Of a stretch of 64,000 nt of DNA, positions 9,761 to 17,715 are shown piece by piece; within the stretch, counting starts at the first letter, position 1, and every line of letters starts with the position of its first letter. The notes below the pieces were generated by a model. That model saw nothing but the letters and a program-made list of their open reading frames with translations, did not search any database and had not been told where the DNA came from. The translations under genes were made by a program, and so were the position numbers. Origin of the DNA: Hyunsoonleella pacifica (GTDB lineage: Bacteria > Bacteroidota > Bacteroidia > Flavobacteriales > Flavobacteriaceae); assembly GCF_004310335.1 (NCBI RefSeq), contig NZ_SIRS01000003.1, positions 124,001 to 188,000 on the forward strand. The letters run 5' to 3'.

Positions 9761-10542
9761 TAATTTTTAACAACTATTTGAAACGGATGCTTCAATCCTT
9801 TAAAGGCCTCTAAGTCTGCTCTAAGCGACCCCACAGCCAAATCTGCTTTGATGCGCAAAGGTAATTTATTTTTATCTTTAGATACCCATAGCGTTAAACT
9901 TTCTTCTTCTTTAAAAACACGTCCAGCCATTACATAAGGCCTAAATTTTAAAGCTTTTACATCTCCAAAATCTGTGTCGATAATTTCTTCTCCCAAGTAC
10001 TGTAATTTAAAACCATAATTCTCCTCATCAAAAAACATATCTACCTTAAACTCGTCTCCTACTTTTAGCGTACTTATATCAATACTATTACGTAAGTAAT
10101 AATAAGTAGACACCATGTCTTGAATGTTAGGCTTGGTATCAATTACTTTTTGTGTTTTATGCTTTTTATTGTTCACATGAGCTTTTTGGTTCTCATGGTC
10201 AAAATCTATTACAATATCTTTTGTATGTCCGCCCTCATCAATATTACGCACAAATTTATAAGGCATAATTGTATGCTTATCAAAGTAACTTTCATACCTG
10301 TCTTTTACCTTAAAAAACCATTTAATCATGCCTGTTGTCCAACCTTTTCCAACAACATGATATACGTCTTTGTCGTCTAATTTAGAGTCTTTAACTGTAA
10401 GCGTTGCATTACCAGCTTTTAAAAAACCACTGTAACTCATCTTAAACTTAAACCATTCTCCATCTCCAAAAGCTGATTCTTGCTGTGCAAAAGATGATTG
10501 TATAGCAACAAAAACAATTAATATAAGTAGTAATCTTTTCAT
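9760..10542 (-). CDS. DUF3108 domain-containing exported protein
   Basis: A 260-residue protein with a clear signal peptide (MKRLLLILIVFVAIQSSFAQ). It matches DUF3108 proteins: 'GEWFKFKMSYSGFLKAGNATLTV' at the start, a middle part with 'KDRYESYFDKHTIMPYKFVRNIDEGGH', and a C-terminal 'LTLWVSKDKNKLPLRIKADLAVGSLRADL'. The family is periplasmic, often fused to or near lipoprotein or envelope genes; its biochemical role is unknown. It is the first gene of the cluster leading into tryptophan dioxygenase, the M23 peptidase and pgi, so envelope and metabolic genes share a transcript. Confidence 0.85.
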   Translation of the reverse strand: MKRLLLILIVFVAIQSSFAQQESAFGDGEWFKFKMSYSGFLKAGNATLTVKDSKLDDKDVYHVVGKGWTTGMIKWFFKVKDRYESYFDKHTIMPYKFVRNIDEGGHTKDIVIDFDHENQKAHVNNKKHKTQKVIDTKPNIQDMVSTYYYLRNSIDISTLKVGDEFKVDMFFDEENYGFKLQYLGEEIIDTDFGDVKALKFRPYVMAGRVFKEEESLTLWVSKDKNKLPLRIKADLAVGSLRADLEAFKGLKHPFQIVVKN

Positions 10543-10866
10543 TTTATTTGGGTAATTATAATGTAACTTCTTCTCACAAAATTTATTGTTTCACTAGAGA
10601 AATTACAATTACTATTCCAAAAATATAAATTTTATTGAAACACACTGCCTTATAAATGTTATTGTTCTGTTAGAAAACTAAGTATTTCATCGGTTTTGGG
10701 CACTTACAGAAGTTGGTCTCTAATAATAGATTTTATATCATAGTAATGAATTTATAATCATAAATACCTCACTAAACTATCATAAGTAATGTAATTTATA
10801 AAATAAGATGCTCACATTTTTACATGGACTCGATGTACTAGTATAATTAATTAAAAACCAAAACTT
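10543..10866. other. Divergent intergenic region, 324 bases
   Basis: Very AT-rich spacer between the divergently transcribed DUF3108 gene and the small barrel gene; it presumably holds both promoters. On the minus strand a TATTTTTG element occurs at 10618-10625. No convincing plus-strand TAnnTTTG element, hairpin, RNA gene or open reading frame was found. Confidence 0.6.
10618..10625 (-). promoter_or_regulatory. Candidate -7 element for the DUF3108-kynA-M23-pgi cluster
   Basis: The minus strand reads TATTTTTG (TAnnTTTG consensus), 76 bases upstream of the DUF3108 start. No TTG at ideal spacing is visible. Confidence 0.4.
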
Positions 10867-11388
10867 ATGAGACAACACACATTAACTATTTGTCTATTAT
10901 TACTTGTAATCGCAAATAGTTTTGCACAAGATTTTAATTTATCGGCTACCGCGGGTTATTTAAACATTAATTCCATTTTTAAAGTAGATGGTGAGAAACG
11001 TGATTTAGATTTTAAAAGTAGTGGGTTTTATATTGGAGCTCAAAGCGAAATAGAACTTGCTGAAAAAGTTAACTTACTCCCTGAATTGCTGTTGGCCATT
11101 AATAGTGAAGGTAATGTACTCTATCTTGGGCCCATTGCTGGTTATGAAGTTACTGAGGCTTTTAGCGCTCTTTTTGGACCAACTTTTACTTACCTCTTAG
11201 AAGACGTAGCTAGAAATTATCAAAAACTAGGTATTTCTATAGCTTTTGGTGGCTCATATAATATCTCAGATAAAATATATGCCCAGGCCAAATATAACAT
11301 TCAAGTGAATAATTATTACACAGGCGACTCTGATATAAGCTCTAAAGCGAATTATTTACTTATAGGTATAGGGTTTAGAATTTTATAG
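10867..11388 (+). CDS. Small outer-membrane beta-barrel protein
   Basis: A 173-residue protein with signal peptide MRQHTLTICLLLLVIANSFA and alternating-hydrophobic strands typical of eight-stranded barrels ('FNLSATAGYLNINSIF', 'GFYIGAQSEIEL', 'GLGISIAFGGSYNI'-like segments, and a C-terminal 'LLIGIGFRIL' strand). It belongs broadly to the OmpX/OmpW-like 'outer membrane beta-barrel' families of Bacteroidota. No enzyme motif is seen. It is monocistronic: the divergent neighbour is the DUF3108 gene, and a perfect terminator follows 23 bases after the stop. Confidence 0.75.
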   Translation: MRQHTLTICLLLLVIANSFAQDFNLSATAGYLNINSIFKVDGEKRDLDFKSSGFYIGAQSEIELAEKVNLLPELLLAINSEGNVLYLGPIAGYEVTEAFSALFGPTFTYLLEDVARNYQKLGISIAFGGSYNISDKIYAQAKYNIQVNNYYTGDSDISSKANYLLIGIGFRIL

Positions 11389-11411
11389 TAGTTTGAGTTA
11401 GTTTAGTTGAA

Positions 11412-11453
11412 AACGGCACGATAAAATGATTGTATATCGTGCCGTTATTTTTA
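11412..11453. terminator. Bidirectional terminator between convergent genes
   Basis: Bases 11412-11423 pair perfectly with 11435-11446 (12-bp GC-containing stem), followed by ATTTTT on the plus strand. It serves the barrel gene and lies just past the stop of the convergent membrane-protein gene. Confidence 0.9.
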
Positions 11454-11458
11454 TATAA

Positions 11459-12034
11459 TTATTCTATAATTTTTGAAATCCTGATTTCATTAAATCCTTC
11501 TTTTAATGGTTTCAAAATACTATCACTCCTATTAACCAAATACTCATCTGTAAAAATTTTATCTGTCAATTCAGTTAAATCATTTCTTTCTAAGATAAGT
11601 CTATTGTCATTTATTTTGTAATTACCTTGATAAGTACAGCTATAATCGGCGTGATGAAATGCTGCGCCAAATGAACCATTTTCAAAAAGTATCAAAGTCC
11701 CACTTTTTGGTGTGCTTTCAATTTCGACAACTCCGACAACTACTTCTTTAGTCCAAAATTTTTTAGCTGAATGGCAAACCAAAAAATACCACATAAAACC
11801 GAAAAATATTGCAAGAGTCAAAGGAATGAAATCAAATTTTGTTTTATTCTTTCTAATTCTAATAAGGTTTCGAATTGACAAAACACTTACTATTATTATC
11901 AACAATCCTAAAAAAACTAAAGAATTCATAAAGTTCAAAAGTCCTGTGCAATAATCTCCAATTCGCAGAAATTGAAAAACTAAGAGTACACCTATAACAC
12001 TAACAATCCCATATTTAAATAATCTTTTATTCAA
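11459..12034 (-). CDS. Unknown membrane protein (TTG start)
   Basis: I do not recognise this protein. The frame extends upstream to an ATG at 12223, but that part lies inside hppD in another frame. The first plausible start outside hppD is TTG at 12034 (17 bases after the hppD stop), giving 191 residues beginning with LNKRLFKYG. Three transmembrane segments (about 8-24, 36-56 and 71-91) separate an N-terminal hydrophobic half from a soluble C-terminal domain of about 100 residues. That domain looks like a small beta-sheet ('GTLILFENGSFGAAF', 'YQGNYKINDNRLIL'), a pattern seen in short lipocalin-like or META-like folds. It is last in the hmgA-hppD direction. Coding is supported by the long frame and its codon use, not by homology I can name. 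Confidence 0.55.
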   Translation of the reverse strand: MNKRLFKYGIVSVIGVLLVFQFLRIGDYCTGLLNFMNSLVFLGLLIIIVSVLSIRNLIRIRKNKTKFDFIPLTLAIFFGFMWYFLVCHSAKKFWTKEVVVGVVEIESTPKSGTLILFENGSFGAAFHHADYSCTYQGNYKINDNRLILERNDLTELTDKIFTDEYLVNRSDSILKPLKEGFNEIRISKIIE

Positions 12035-12050
12035 ACTGCTTATTATAATC

Positions 12051-13211
12051 TTAAAGAGTACCTCGTTTCGCTTGCTCTCTTTCAATAGATTCAAAAAGTG
12101 CTTTAAAGTTACCTGCTCCAAAGCCTTTTGCTCCCATACGTTGAATGATTTCGAAAAACAAAGTTGGTCTATCCTCCACGGGTTTCGTAAAAATTTGTAA
12201 TAAATACCCTTCTTCATCAGCATCTATCATAATTCCCAAACTTTTTAAGGTTTCTATATCTTCTCTTAGTTCATGACTAAACTCTTCTAAGCGCCTAGGA
12301 ACGGCTCTGTAGTATTCATCAGGTGGAATAGACAAAAACTCTACACCTCTACTTCTTAATTTAGAAACTGCAGTGATGATATCATCTGTAGCAACAGCGA
12401 TATGCTGTACTCCTGCACCTTCATAAAAATCTAAATATTCCTCAATCTGTGATTTCTTTTTGCCTTCGGCTGGTTCATTTATTGGGAATTTTATGCGTCC
12501 GTTACCGTTACTCATCACTTTGCTCATCAATGCTGAATATTCTGTATGGATTTGCTTATCATCAAATGATAAAAAGTTTTCAAACCCCATAACGTCTTCA
12601 TACCATTTTACCCATGTATCCATTTGTCCCCAACCTACATTACCTACCATGTGATCTATATATTTTAATCCTACAGGCTCAGGGTTATAATCACTTTCCC
12701 AAGCTCTAAATCCTGGTAAAAATGTACCGTTGTAGTTTTTACGTCCTACAAACATGTGTACTGTTTCTCCATAGGTATATATTCCTGAACGCACTACTTC
12801 TCCAAACTCATCTGTTTCAATAGTAGGCTCCATGTAGGGTTTGGCGCCTCTACTTGTGGTTTCCTCGTAAGCTTTTTTTGCATCTTCAACCCAAAGTGCT
12901 ATTACTTTTACACCATCGCCATGTTTTACTATATGCTTGTTAATGGGCGATTTACTATTTAAGGGCGTGGTAAGCACAAGCCTAATTTTATCTTGCTTTA
13001 GCACATAACTTACCTCATCTTTTGAACCTGTTTCCAAACCTTTATATGCATAACTTTGAAAGCCAAAGGCTGTTTTATAAAAATGTGCGGCTTGCTTGGC
13101 ATTACCTACATAGAGTTCTACATAGTCGGTTCCTAGAAGGGGCAGAAAATCCTGTGCTCCTTCAAATATTTTTTCTAAACCGTAGTTTACTGATTTTATG
13201 TTTTTACTCAT
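12051..13211 (-). CDS. hppD: 4-hydroxyphenylpyruvate dioxygenase
   Basis: A 386-residue non-heme Fe(II) enzyme converting 4-hydroxyphenylpyruvate to homogentisate in tyrosine breakdown. It has the two vicinal-oxygen-chelate halves of the family. The iron facial triad is visible: His187 (YIDHMVGNV), His270 (GVQHIAVAT) and Glu354 (TLFFEIIQRMG). The C-terminal 'GFGAGNFKALFESIEREQ' helix that closes the active site is intact. It lies in the same direction as hmgA, whose product acts next, across a 150-base gap holding a repeat element. Confidence 0.97.
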   Translation of the reverse strand: MSKNIKSVNYGLEKIFEGAQDFLPLLGTDYVELYVGNAKQAAHFYKTAFGFQSYAYKGLETGSKDEVSYVLKQDKIRLVLTTPLNSKSPINKHIVKHGDGVKVIALWVEDAKKAYEETTSRGAKPYMEPTIETDEFGEVVRSGIYTYGETVHMFVGRKNYNGTFLPGFRAWESDYNPEPVGLKYIDHMVGNVGWGQMDTWVKWYEDVMGFENFLSFDDKQIHTEYSALMSKVMSNGNGRIKFPINEPAEGKKKSQIEEYLDFYEGAGVQHIAVATDDIITAVSKLRSRGVEFLSIPPDEYYRAVPRRLEEFSHELREDIETLKSLGIMIDADEEGYLLQIFTKPVEDRPTLFFEIIQRMGAKGFGAGNFKALFESIEREQAKRGTL

Positions 13212-13216
13212 AATTA

Positions 13217-13361
13217 TAAGCCCTCCCTAACCCTCCCAAAGGGAGGGAACTCCAAAACGGACTTAACGGAGTTTGTTGATTTATATTTTTTGAACTGCAT
13301 ATCATTTAGCACTAAACTTTCAATGCTACTCCCTCTTCTTATGAGGGGTTAAGGGAGGCTT
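13217..13361. repeat. MITE-like 145-bp element with terminal inverted repeats
   Basis: The left end reads AAGCCCTCCCTAACCC and the right end, read on the other strand, AAGCCTCCCTTAACCCC: imperfect terminal inverted repeats. Each end also has a local hairpin (CCCTCCC/GGGAGGG at 13231-13247; CCCTC/GAGGG near 13331-13348). It almost fills the gap between hppD and hmgA and contains no gene. It may be a miniature inverted-repeat element or a pair of interspersed repeats. Confidence 0.6.
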
Positions 13362-14516
13362 CTACAACCATGATTTATGGTAACTGTCGTCTGCAATTTT
13401 CATAGCTTCCTCTGTTATCTTGAGTGGTTTAAAAGTATCTACCATTACAGCGAGTTCTTCTGTTTTGACTTTACCAATACTACGCTCTGTCGCTCCTGGG
13501 TGTGGACCATGTGGGATACCTGCCGGATGTAAAGAAATATGTCCTACTTCAATATCATTTCTACTCATAAAATCGCCGTCTACATAGTACAGCACCTCAT
13601 CACTATCTATATTACTATGATTGTACGGTGCTGGAATGGATTGTGGATGATAATCGTAAAGCCTTGGCACAAAACTACATACCACGAAAGCATCGGTTTC
13701 AAAAGTCTGATGTACTGGTGGCGGTTGATGAATACGACCTGTTATGGGCTCAAAATCGTGAATTGAAAAGGCATAAGGATAATTATAACCATCGTACCCT
13801 ACCACATCAAATGGATGGGATGCGTATACCATTTCTATGATATCGTCTTGTTTTTTAACTTTAATTAAAAAATCTCCAGATTCATTATTGGTTTCCAACT
13901 CTTCTGGTCTTCTAATATCGCGTTCACAAAATGGCGAATGTTCTAGAAGTTGTCCAAACCAATTTCTATAACGTTTTGGTGTGTAAATAGGGCGCCTGGA
14001 TTCTACAATAAATAACCTATTATCTTCTGTATCAAAATCTATTTTATAAATAATACCGCGAGGAATTAACAAATAATCGCCATATTTAAAATTGAGATTG
14101 CCTAGCATGGTTCTTAGTTTTCCCGTGCCTTTATGAATAAAAATTAATTCGTCTGCATCTGTATTCTTATAAAAATAGTCTTGTGTAGATTGTTTTGGTG
14201 CTGCCAAAATTATAGCACAATCATTATTAATTAAAATTGTTTTTCTACTTTCTAAAAAATCGTTTTCTGGTTTTACCTGAAACCCTTTTAAACGATACGA
14301 CTTAATGTTATTTGCTTTTGCTATTTTAGGTGCAACACTATATTGGTTTTTTATTTCTTTTACTTGTGTTGGGCGTTGTTCGTGATAACTATTGGTAGAC
14401 ATACCATCAAAACCTATAGTACCAAATAACTGTTCATAATACAGTGTTCCATCTGGTTTTCTAAATTGCGTATGTCGCTTAGGTGGTATCTTCCCTAACT
14501 TATGATAAAATGGCAT
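13362..14516 (-). CDS. hmgA: Homogentisate 1,2-dioxygenase
   Basis: A 384-residue Fe(II) dioxygenase opening the ring of homogentisate to maleylacetoacetate. Cupin-type core with the family's metal-site order: 'APYNHSNIDSDEVLYYV' (His300, Glu307 as likely ligands) and 'HPAGIPHGPHPG' (His336). It is shorter than the ~430-445-residue animal and proteobacterial enzymes, as is common for the Bacteroidota form. It is upstream of hppD in the same direction, so tyrosine catabolism is clustered; fumarylacetoacetase is not in the window. A possible TATCTTTA -7 variant lies at 14566-14573 on the minus strand. Confidence 0.95.
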   Translation of the reverse strand: MPFYHKLGKIPPKRHTQFRKPDGTLYYEQLFGTIGFDGMSTNSYHEQRPTQVKEIKNQYSVAPKIAKANNIKSYRLKGFQVKPENDFLESRKTILINNDCAIILAAPKQSTQDYFYKNTDADELIFIHKGTGKLRTMLGNLNFKYGDYLLIPRGIIYKIDFDTEDNRLFIVESRRPIYTPKRYRNWFGQLLEHSPFCERDIRRPEELETNNESGDFLIKVKKQDDIIEMVYASHPFDVVGYDGYNYPYAFSIHDFEPITGRIHQPPPVHQTFETDAFVVCSFVPRLYDYHPQSIPAPYNHSNIDSDEVLYYVDGDFMSRNDIEVGHISLHPAGIPHGPHPGATERSIGKVKTEELAVMVDTFKPLKITEEAMKIADDSYHKSWL

Positions 14517-14783
14517 TTTTTTAAGTTTATAGATTAGCTCTAAAAAAGTGCTAGATGAATAATATTAAAGATAGTGATTTTATGAGTTCCTACTTTTGCA
14601 GGACAACTAAAAGCACTTACTTATTCAGGATTTCTCTTAATAAGATAGTGAAGGAATTGTAATAAATCTTTAAATAAAAGTTTCATAACTACACAAATAT
14701 CGTAAAAAAATAGGACTATTTAGTTACTATAATTTAGCAAATTTTTACTGCACTAATTTTTATTACTATACGTTGGCAGATAT

Positions 14784-14865
14784 ACCCACGTTAGGGATTG
14801 AGGTATTTGTTGAAGCTTCCCGACACAGGAGGGAGCGACTCCCGAAAGCCCGACCCCTTGTGGGT
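14784..14865. repeat. Structured GC-rich intergenic repeat (possible RNA fold)
   Basis: ACCCAC (14784-14789) closes with GTGGGT (14860-14865). Inside, GTTAGGG faces CCCGAC with a small bulge, and GCTTCCC (14815-14821) pairs with GGGAGC (14831-14836). The unit stands out from the AT-rich surroundings. Its 'GTTAGGGATTG...AAGCCCGACCC' pattern resembles a repeat I recall from other flavobacterial intergenic regions; that recollection is not verified here. Confidence 0.6.
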
Positions 14866-14867
14866 AA

Positions 14868-14887
14868 CCTGCCTGCCGGCAGGCAGG
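14868..14887. repeat. 20-bp perfect GC palindrome
   Basis: CCTGCCTGCC followed by its exact reverse complement GGCAGGCAGG, two bases after the structured repeat and 14 bases past the patatin stop. It looks like a REP-type interspersed palindrome and may also help end the uvrC-patatin transcript. Confidence 0.75.
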
Positions 14888-14900
14888 CACCCAAATTACA

Positions 14901-17144
14901 TTAAAACCAAAACCCAACATTAAAGTACCATGCACTATCGTTTTGTTCTGGAGAATAGCTGTATTTTATTTGAATGGGGCCAAAAAAACTATCTATAGCG
15001 TATCCTAAAGCGTAACCTCTATAGTCTGGTAGTGTAAACCATTCGCCTGTTTCAAAAATATCATCTTCAATATTTGCCCAGTTCCCCTCTACCGTAAGAT
15101 GATGTTTATTAAAGATTTCGTAGTCCATACTTAAACCTGCTTTGACATAGCTATTTCCTGTAAGGGCAATAAAATCGTACCCATAAAACGGAATAAAATT
15201 ATTGATAAGATTATTACCATAACCACCCAGAGCAAAATCTAAAGTTGTAGTAGATTTATCTCCAAATTTAAAACCTCCCCCTGCAGTCCAATTGAGTGAA
15301 AGTTTTGGTGCTACTGTTACTGCATAACCAATATTAGCTTTTACTATTGAAAAACTATCAAAATTCTCATTAAAACGTGATGCAAATAAGTATGAGTGTA
15401 AATTACCATTAAAATACACGCCTTTCTTTGGAAAATATTTATTGTCGTAAGTATCTAATCTTAAATTACCAAATACGCTAATATAATCTGTTCCTTCAAA
15501 GCGAAACTCATCTTCGTTTGTATTAGCAATTGTTTCTGATTTTATTTCTAAGCGTTTATGTTCTGCTCCTAGACTTAGCGCAAAATCTTTCCTAAATAGA
15601 GTTTCTAAGTAAAATTGATTGGTTTGATCTTGCAACAACACATCTATTTGATTTAGACCAGTATCCATAGTCTCCGTTTCATCTAGCAATAGTTGCGCAC
15701 TTATGCCTTTTCTAAATTGGTTATAACGTGAACGCAAACCTACACTCCAATAGAATCCTTTATCAATTAAATACTCAAAATTATAGCGCACATTGTCTCC
15801 AAGGATAATATCTAAAGAGGCTACATCATTATTAAAAAGCAATCGCTTTTTTGTAAGATTAATTAATGCTGCACTTTTGTATAAATCGTCGTAATGTCCT
15901 CCTAGCTTAATAAATGTTGTTGTTTTACTTTCTCTAACCTCTGCGACCAAATCAAACTCGCTATCGGATGCTAAAGGCTCCAATTTATAATGAAAGGCAT
16001 CAAAATTGTTTGTTGCTACAACATTATTTACACCATCGACAAAATCAGTATACGCTATTTTTTCTTTTCCTTTTAGTTTTAACTTTCCTAAAATATATGA
16101 ACGCGTATACTTTTCATTACCACTTATGTAAATATTTTTAATACACAGGCTATCCTTTGGTATTTTATTTATATTTATTTTATCTGTTCTATGTTGATTA
16201 TATATTACGTTTTGTAAAGCTGTTAATTTATCTAAGGCTGCTTTTTTTCCATTAGCTATAATTTTATTGCCTTCATCAAATGATACTACATTAAAATCTT
16301 TAATATCTGGCCGAATATAAATATCGGTTTTACCCGATTTTGTCTTCATATCTTTAATTGTTCTGAAATTATTGATTTGAATAAGTACATCTGGTGCTGA
16401 TGTTAACTCTTCGCGAGACAGCAATCCATCCTGGACATCCACTCCAATAATTATATCCATCCCTTTAGCTTTCAGCTCATGGATAGGATAGTTGTTTACT
16501 ACACCTCCATCAATTAAAATTTGATTACCGATTCTTACAGGTTGAAATAACGATGGCAAAGCTCCACTTGCCATGACTGCTTGAGTTAAGTTACCTTGTT
16601 CTAGTTGTACTTGTTGCCCGTTTTCAATATTTGTTGCAATACAAAAAAACGGAATAGGTAACTTTTTAAAATCATCTATAGCACTTACATGCAACATTAA
16701 TTTAGATAACAGATTATAGGTGTTTTGCCCTCTGGAAAGTGCTGAAGGTAGTTTTACTTTAAAATCATCAAAAGGTAATGTAATAGCGTATCGCTCTGAG
16801 TTATTACGTTCATAAAATGCCTTGGAGGCTCTTGGTAAATCGTCGCTAATTATTTTATCAAAATCTATACTGTTAAAAATAGAATCTAGTTCTTTTCCGG
16901 TGTAACCACTCGCATATAATGACCCCACAATAGCTCCCATACTTGTGCCAGCCACATAATCTACTTTTACCCCCAAACTATCCAACACTTTTAAAGCACC
17001 AATATGCGCTAAACCTTTAGCACCACCACCGCTTAACACTAAACCCACTTTGGGTTTTTGGTTTTGTTGTAGAGTGTTTTGGGCTTTCGTGGAAAGGAAA
17101 ACTAAAAGAATCATGATTAATATGGAAAACTTTAAATTCTCCAT
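14901..17144 (-). CDS. Patatin-like phospholipase with outer-membrane barrel (PlpD / type Vd-like)
   Basis: A 747-residue protein with signal peptide (about 1-21). The patatin domain (about 32-230) has the oxyanion loop GGGAKG (39-44), nucleophile Ser68 in GTSMG, and catalytic Asp212 in IDGG, so the Ser-Asp dyad is intact. About residues 325-400 read as a POTRA-like segment, and the C-terminal ~350 residues form a BamA/Omp85-type 16-strand barrel ending in 'WYFNVGFWF'. This order matches PlpD-type autotransporters that display or release a lipase. It starts three bases after the upstream unknown secreted protein and is last in the uvrC transcript. Confidence 0.9.
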   Translation of the reverse strand: MENLKFSILIMILLVFLSTKAQNTLQQNQKPKVGLVLSGGGAKGLAHIGALKVLDSLGVKVDYVAGTSMGAIVGSLYASGYTGKELDSIFNSIDFDKIISDDLPRASKAFYERNNSERYAITLPFDDFKVKLPSALSRGQNTYNLLSKLMLHVSAIDDFKKLPIPFFCIATNIENGQQVQLEQGNLTQAVMASGALPSLFQPVRIGNQILIDGGVVNNYPIHELKAKGMDIIIGVDVQDGLLSREELTSAPDVLIQINNFRTIKDMKTKSGKTDIYIRPDIKDFNVVSFDEGNKIIANGKKAALDKLTALQNVIYNQHRTDKININKIPKDSLCIKNIYISGNEKYTRSYILGKLKLKGKEKIAYTDFVDGVNNVVATNNFDAFHYKLEPLASDSEFDLVAEVRESKTTTFIKLGGHYDDLYKSAALINLTKKRLLFNNDVASLDIILGDNVRYNFEYLIDKGFYWSVGLRSRYNQFRKGISAQLLLDETETMDTGLNQIDVLLQDQTNQFYLETLFRKDFALSLGAEHKRLEIKSETIANTNEDEFRFEGTDYISVFGNLRLDTYDNKYFPKKGVYFNGNLHSYLFASRFNENFDSFSIVKANIGYAVTVAPKLSLNWTAGGGFKFGDKSTTTLDFALGGYGNNLINNFIPFYGYDFIALTGNSYVKAGLSMDYEIFNKHHLTVEGNWANIEDDIFETGEWFTLPDYRGYALGYAIDSFFGPIQIKYSYSPEQNDSAWYFNVGFWF

Positions 17145-17147
17145 ATT

Positions 17148-17684
17148 TTAGTTGCTAAATATATACCGAGTCAAAACATTATTAATAAAAATCAGATCAA
17201 ATTTGACCGTTCCATAATATTTGTTGTAATTATAAATTATTATCTCGGAATCAAAATTTTTATCAACCGTAGTTCTATTTGGATTTCCAAAAACACTTTT
17301 AACATACTCCTTATTTCTTTTGGATTTAATCATCTGATTTAAATCAAACTTAAAAGAACTATCATAATATGCTTCAAGGACATTATATGATTCAATACAC
17401 TTTTTTAATTTCTTTTTGTTCTTTGGAAATTCTCCCAACAAGAATAAAGGAGTTTCGGTGTACTTTTGAAAAATAATGTCGTAATCCTTACAATTTTTAT
17501 TATCCTTTCCTGAAAAAACTTGAATCATTCTTACATCATTAAAGAACTTTTCAACAATACTATTTATTGAGACGTTATCACACTTAGAAATTACTGTACC
17601 ATCTAATTTATAGAAATTACAATCTTGAGAATACGAATTTAGAGATACTAAAACTATTAAACTTACTATTAAACTCTTAATCAT
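17148..17684 (-). CDS. Unknown secreted protein, 178 residues
   Basis: Not recognised. A signal peptide (MIKSLIVSLIVLVSLNSYSQ) is followed by a small, lysine- and asparagine-rich domain with four cysteines (DCNFY, SKCDN, KNCKDY, KKCIES) that could form disulfides. The end ('FGNPNRTTVDKNFDSEIIIYNYNKYYGTVKFDLIFINNVLTRY') resembles short outer-membrane-assembly-like (SmpA/BamE-type) folds in its 'FGxPN...Y' pattern, but this is weak. It sits 31 bases after uvrC and three bases before the patatin start, so it is probably cotranslated with the patatin and may help it. Confidence 0.7.
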   Translation of the reverse strand: MIKSLIVSLIVLVSLNSYSQDCNFYKLDGTVISKCDNVSINSIVEKFFNDVRMIQVFSGKDNKNCKDYDIIFQKYTETPLFLLGEFPKNKKKLKKCIESYNVLEAYYDSSFKFDLNQMIKSKRNKEYVKSVFGNPNRTTVDKNFDSEIIIYNYNKYYGTVKFDLIFINNVLTRYIFSN

Positions 17685-17715
17685 ATCTACAATTTTATTT
17701 GTTATTTGTTATTTT

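Larger units (their letters stand above)
14517..14900. other. Intergenic region, 384 bases, with repeat units
   Basis: It lies between the patatin gene stop and the hmgA start, both minus strand. The part nearest the patatin gene holds a structured repeat (14784-14865) and a 20-bp palindrome (14868-14887). The rest (14517-14783) is AT-rich, presumably carrying the hmgA promoter. No credible gene: a 60-codon frame at 14753-14935 is made of the repeats. Confidence 0.6.

Noticed and set aside
14591-14598. TACTTTTG on the plus strand, a perfect -7 match.
   Set aside because: No plus-strand gene follows; the next genes to the right are on the minus strand. Probably chance in AT-rich DNA, unless an antisense RNA starts here.
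14753-14935. A 60-codon minus-strand open frame containing VPACRQAGYP.
   Set aside because: It is a translation of the GC palindrome and the structured repeat and overlaps the end of the patatin gene; no start context or homology.
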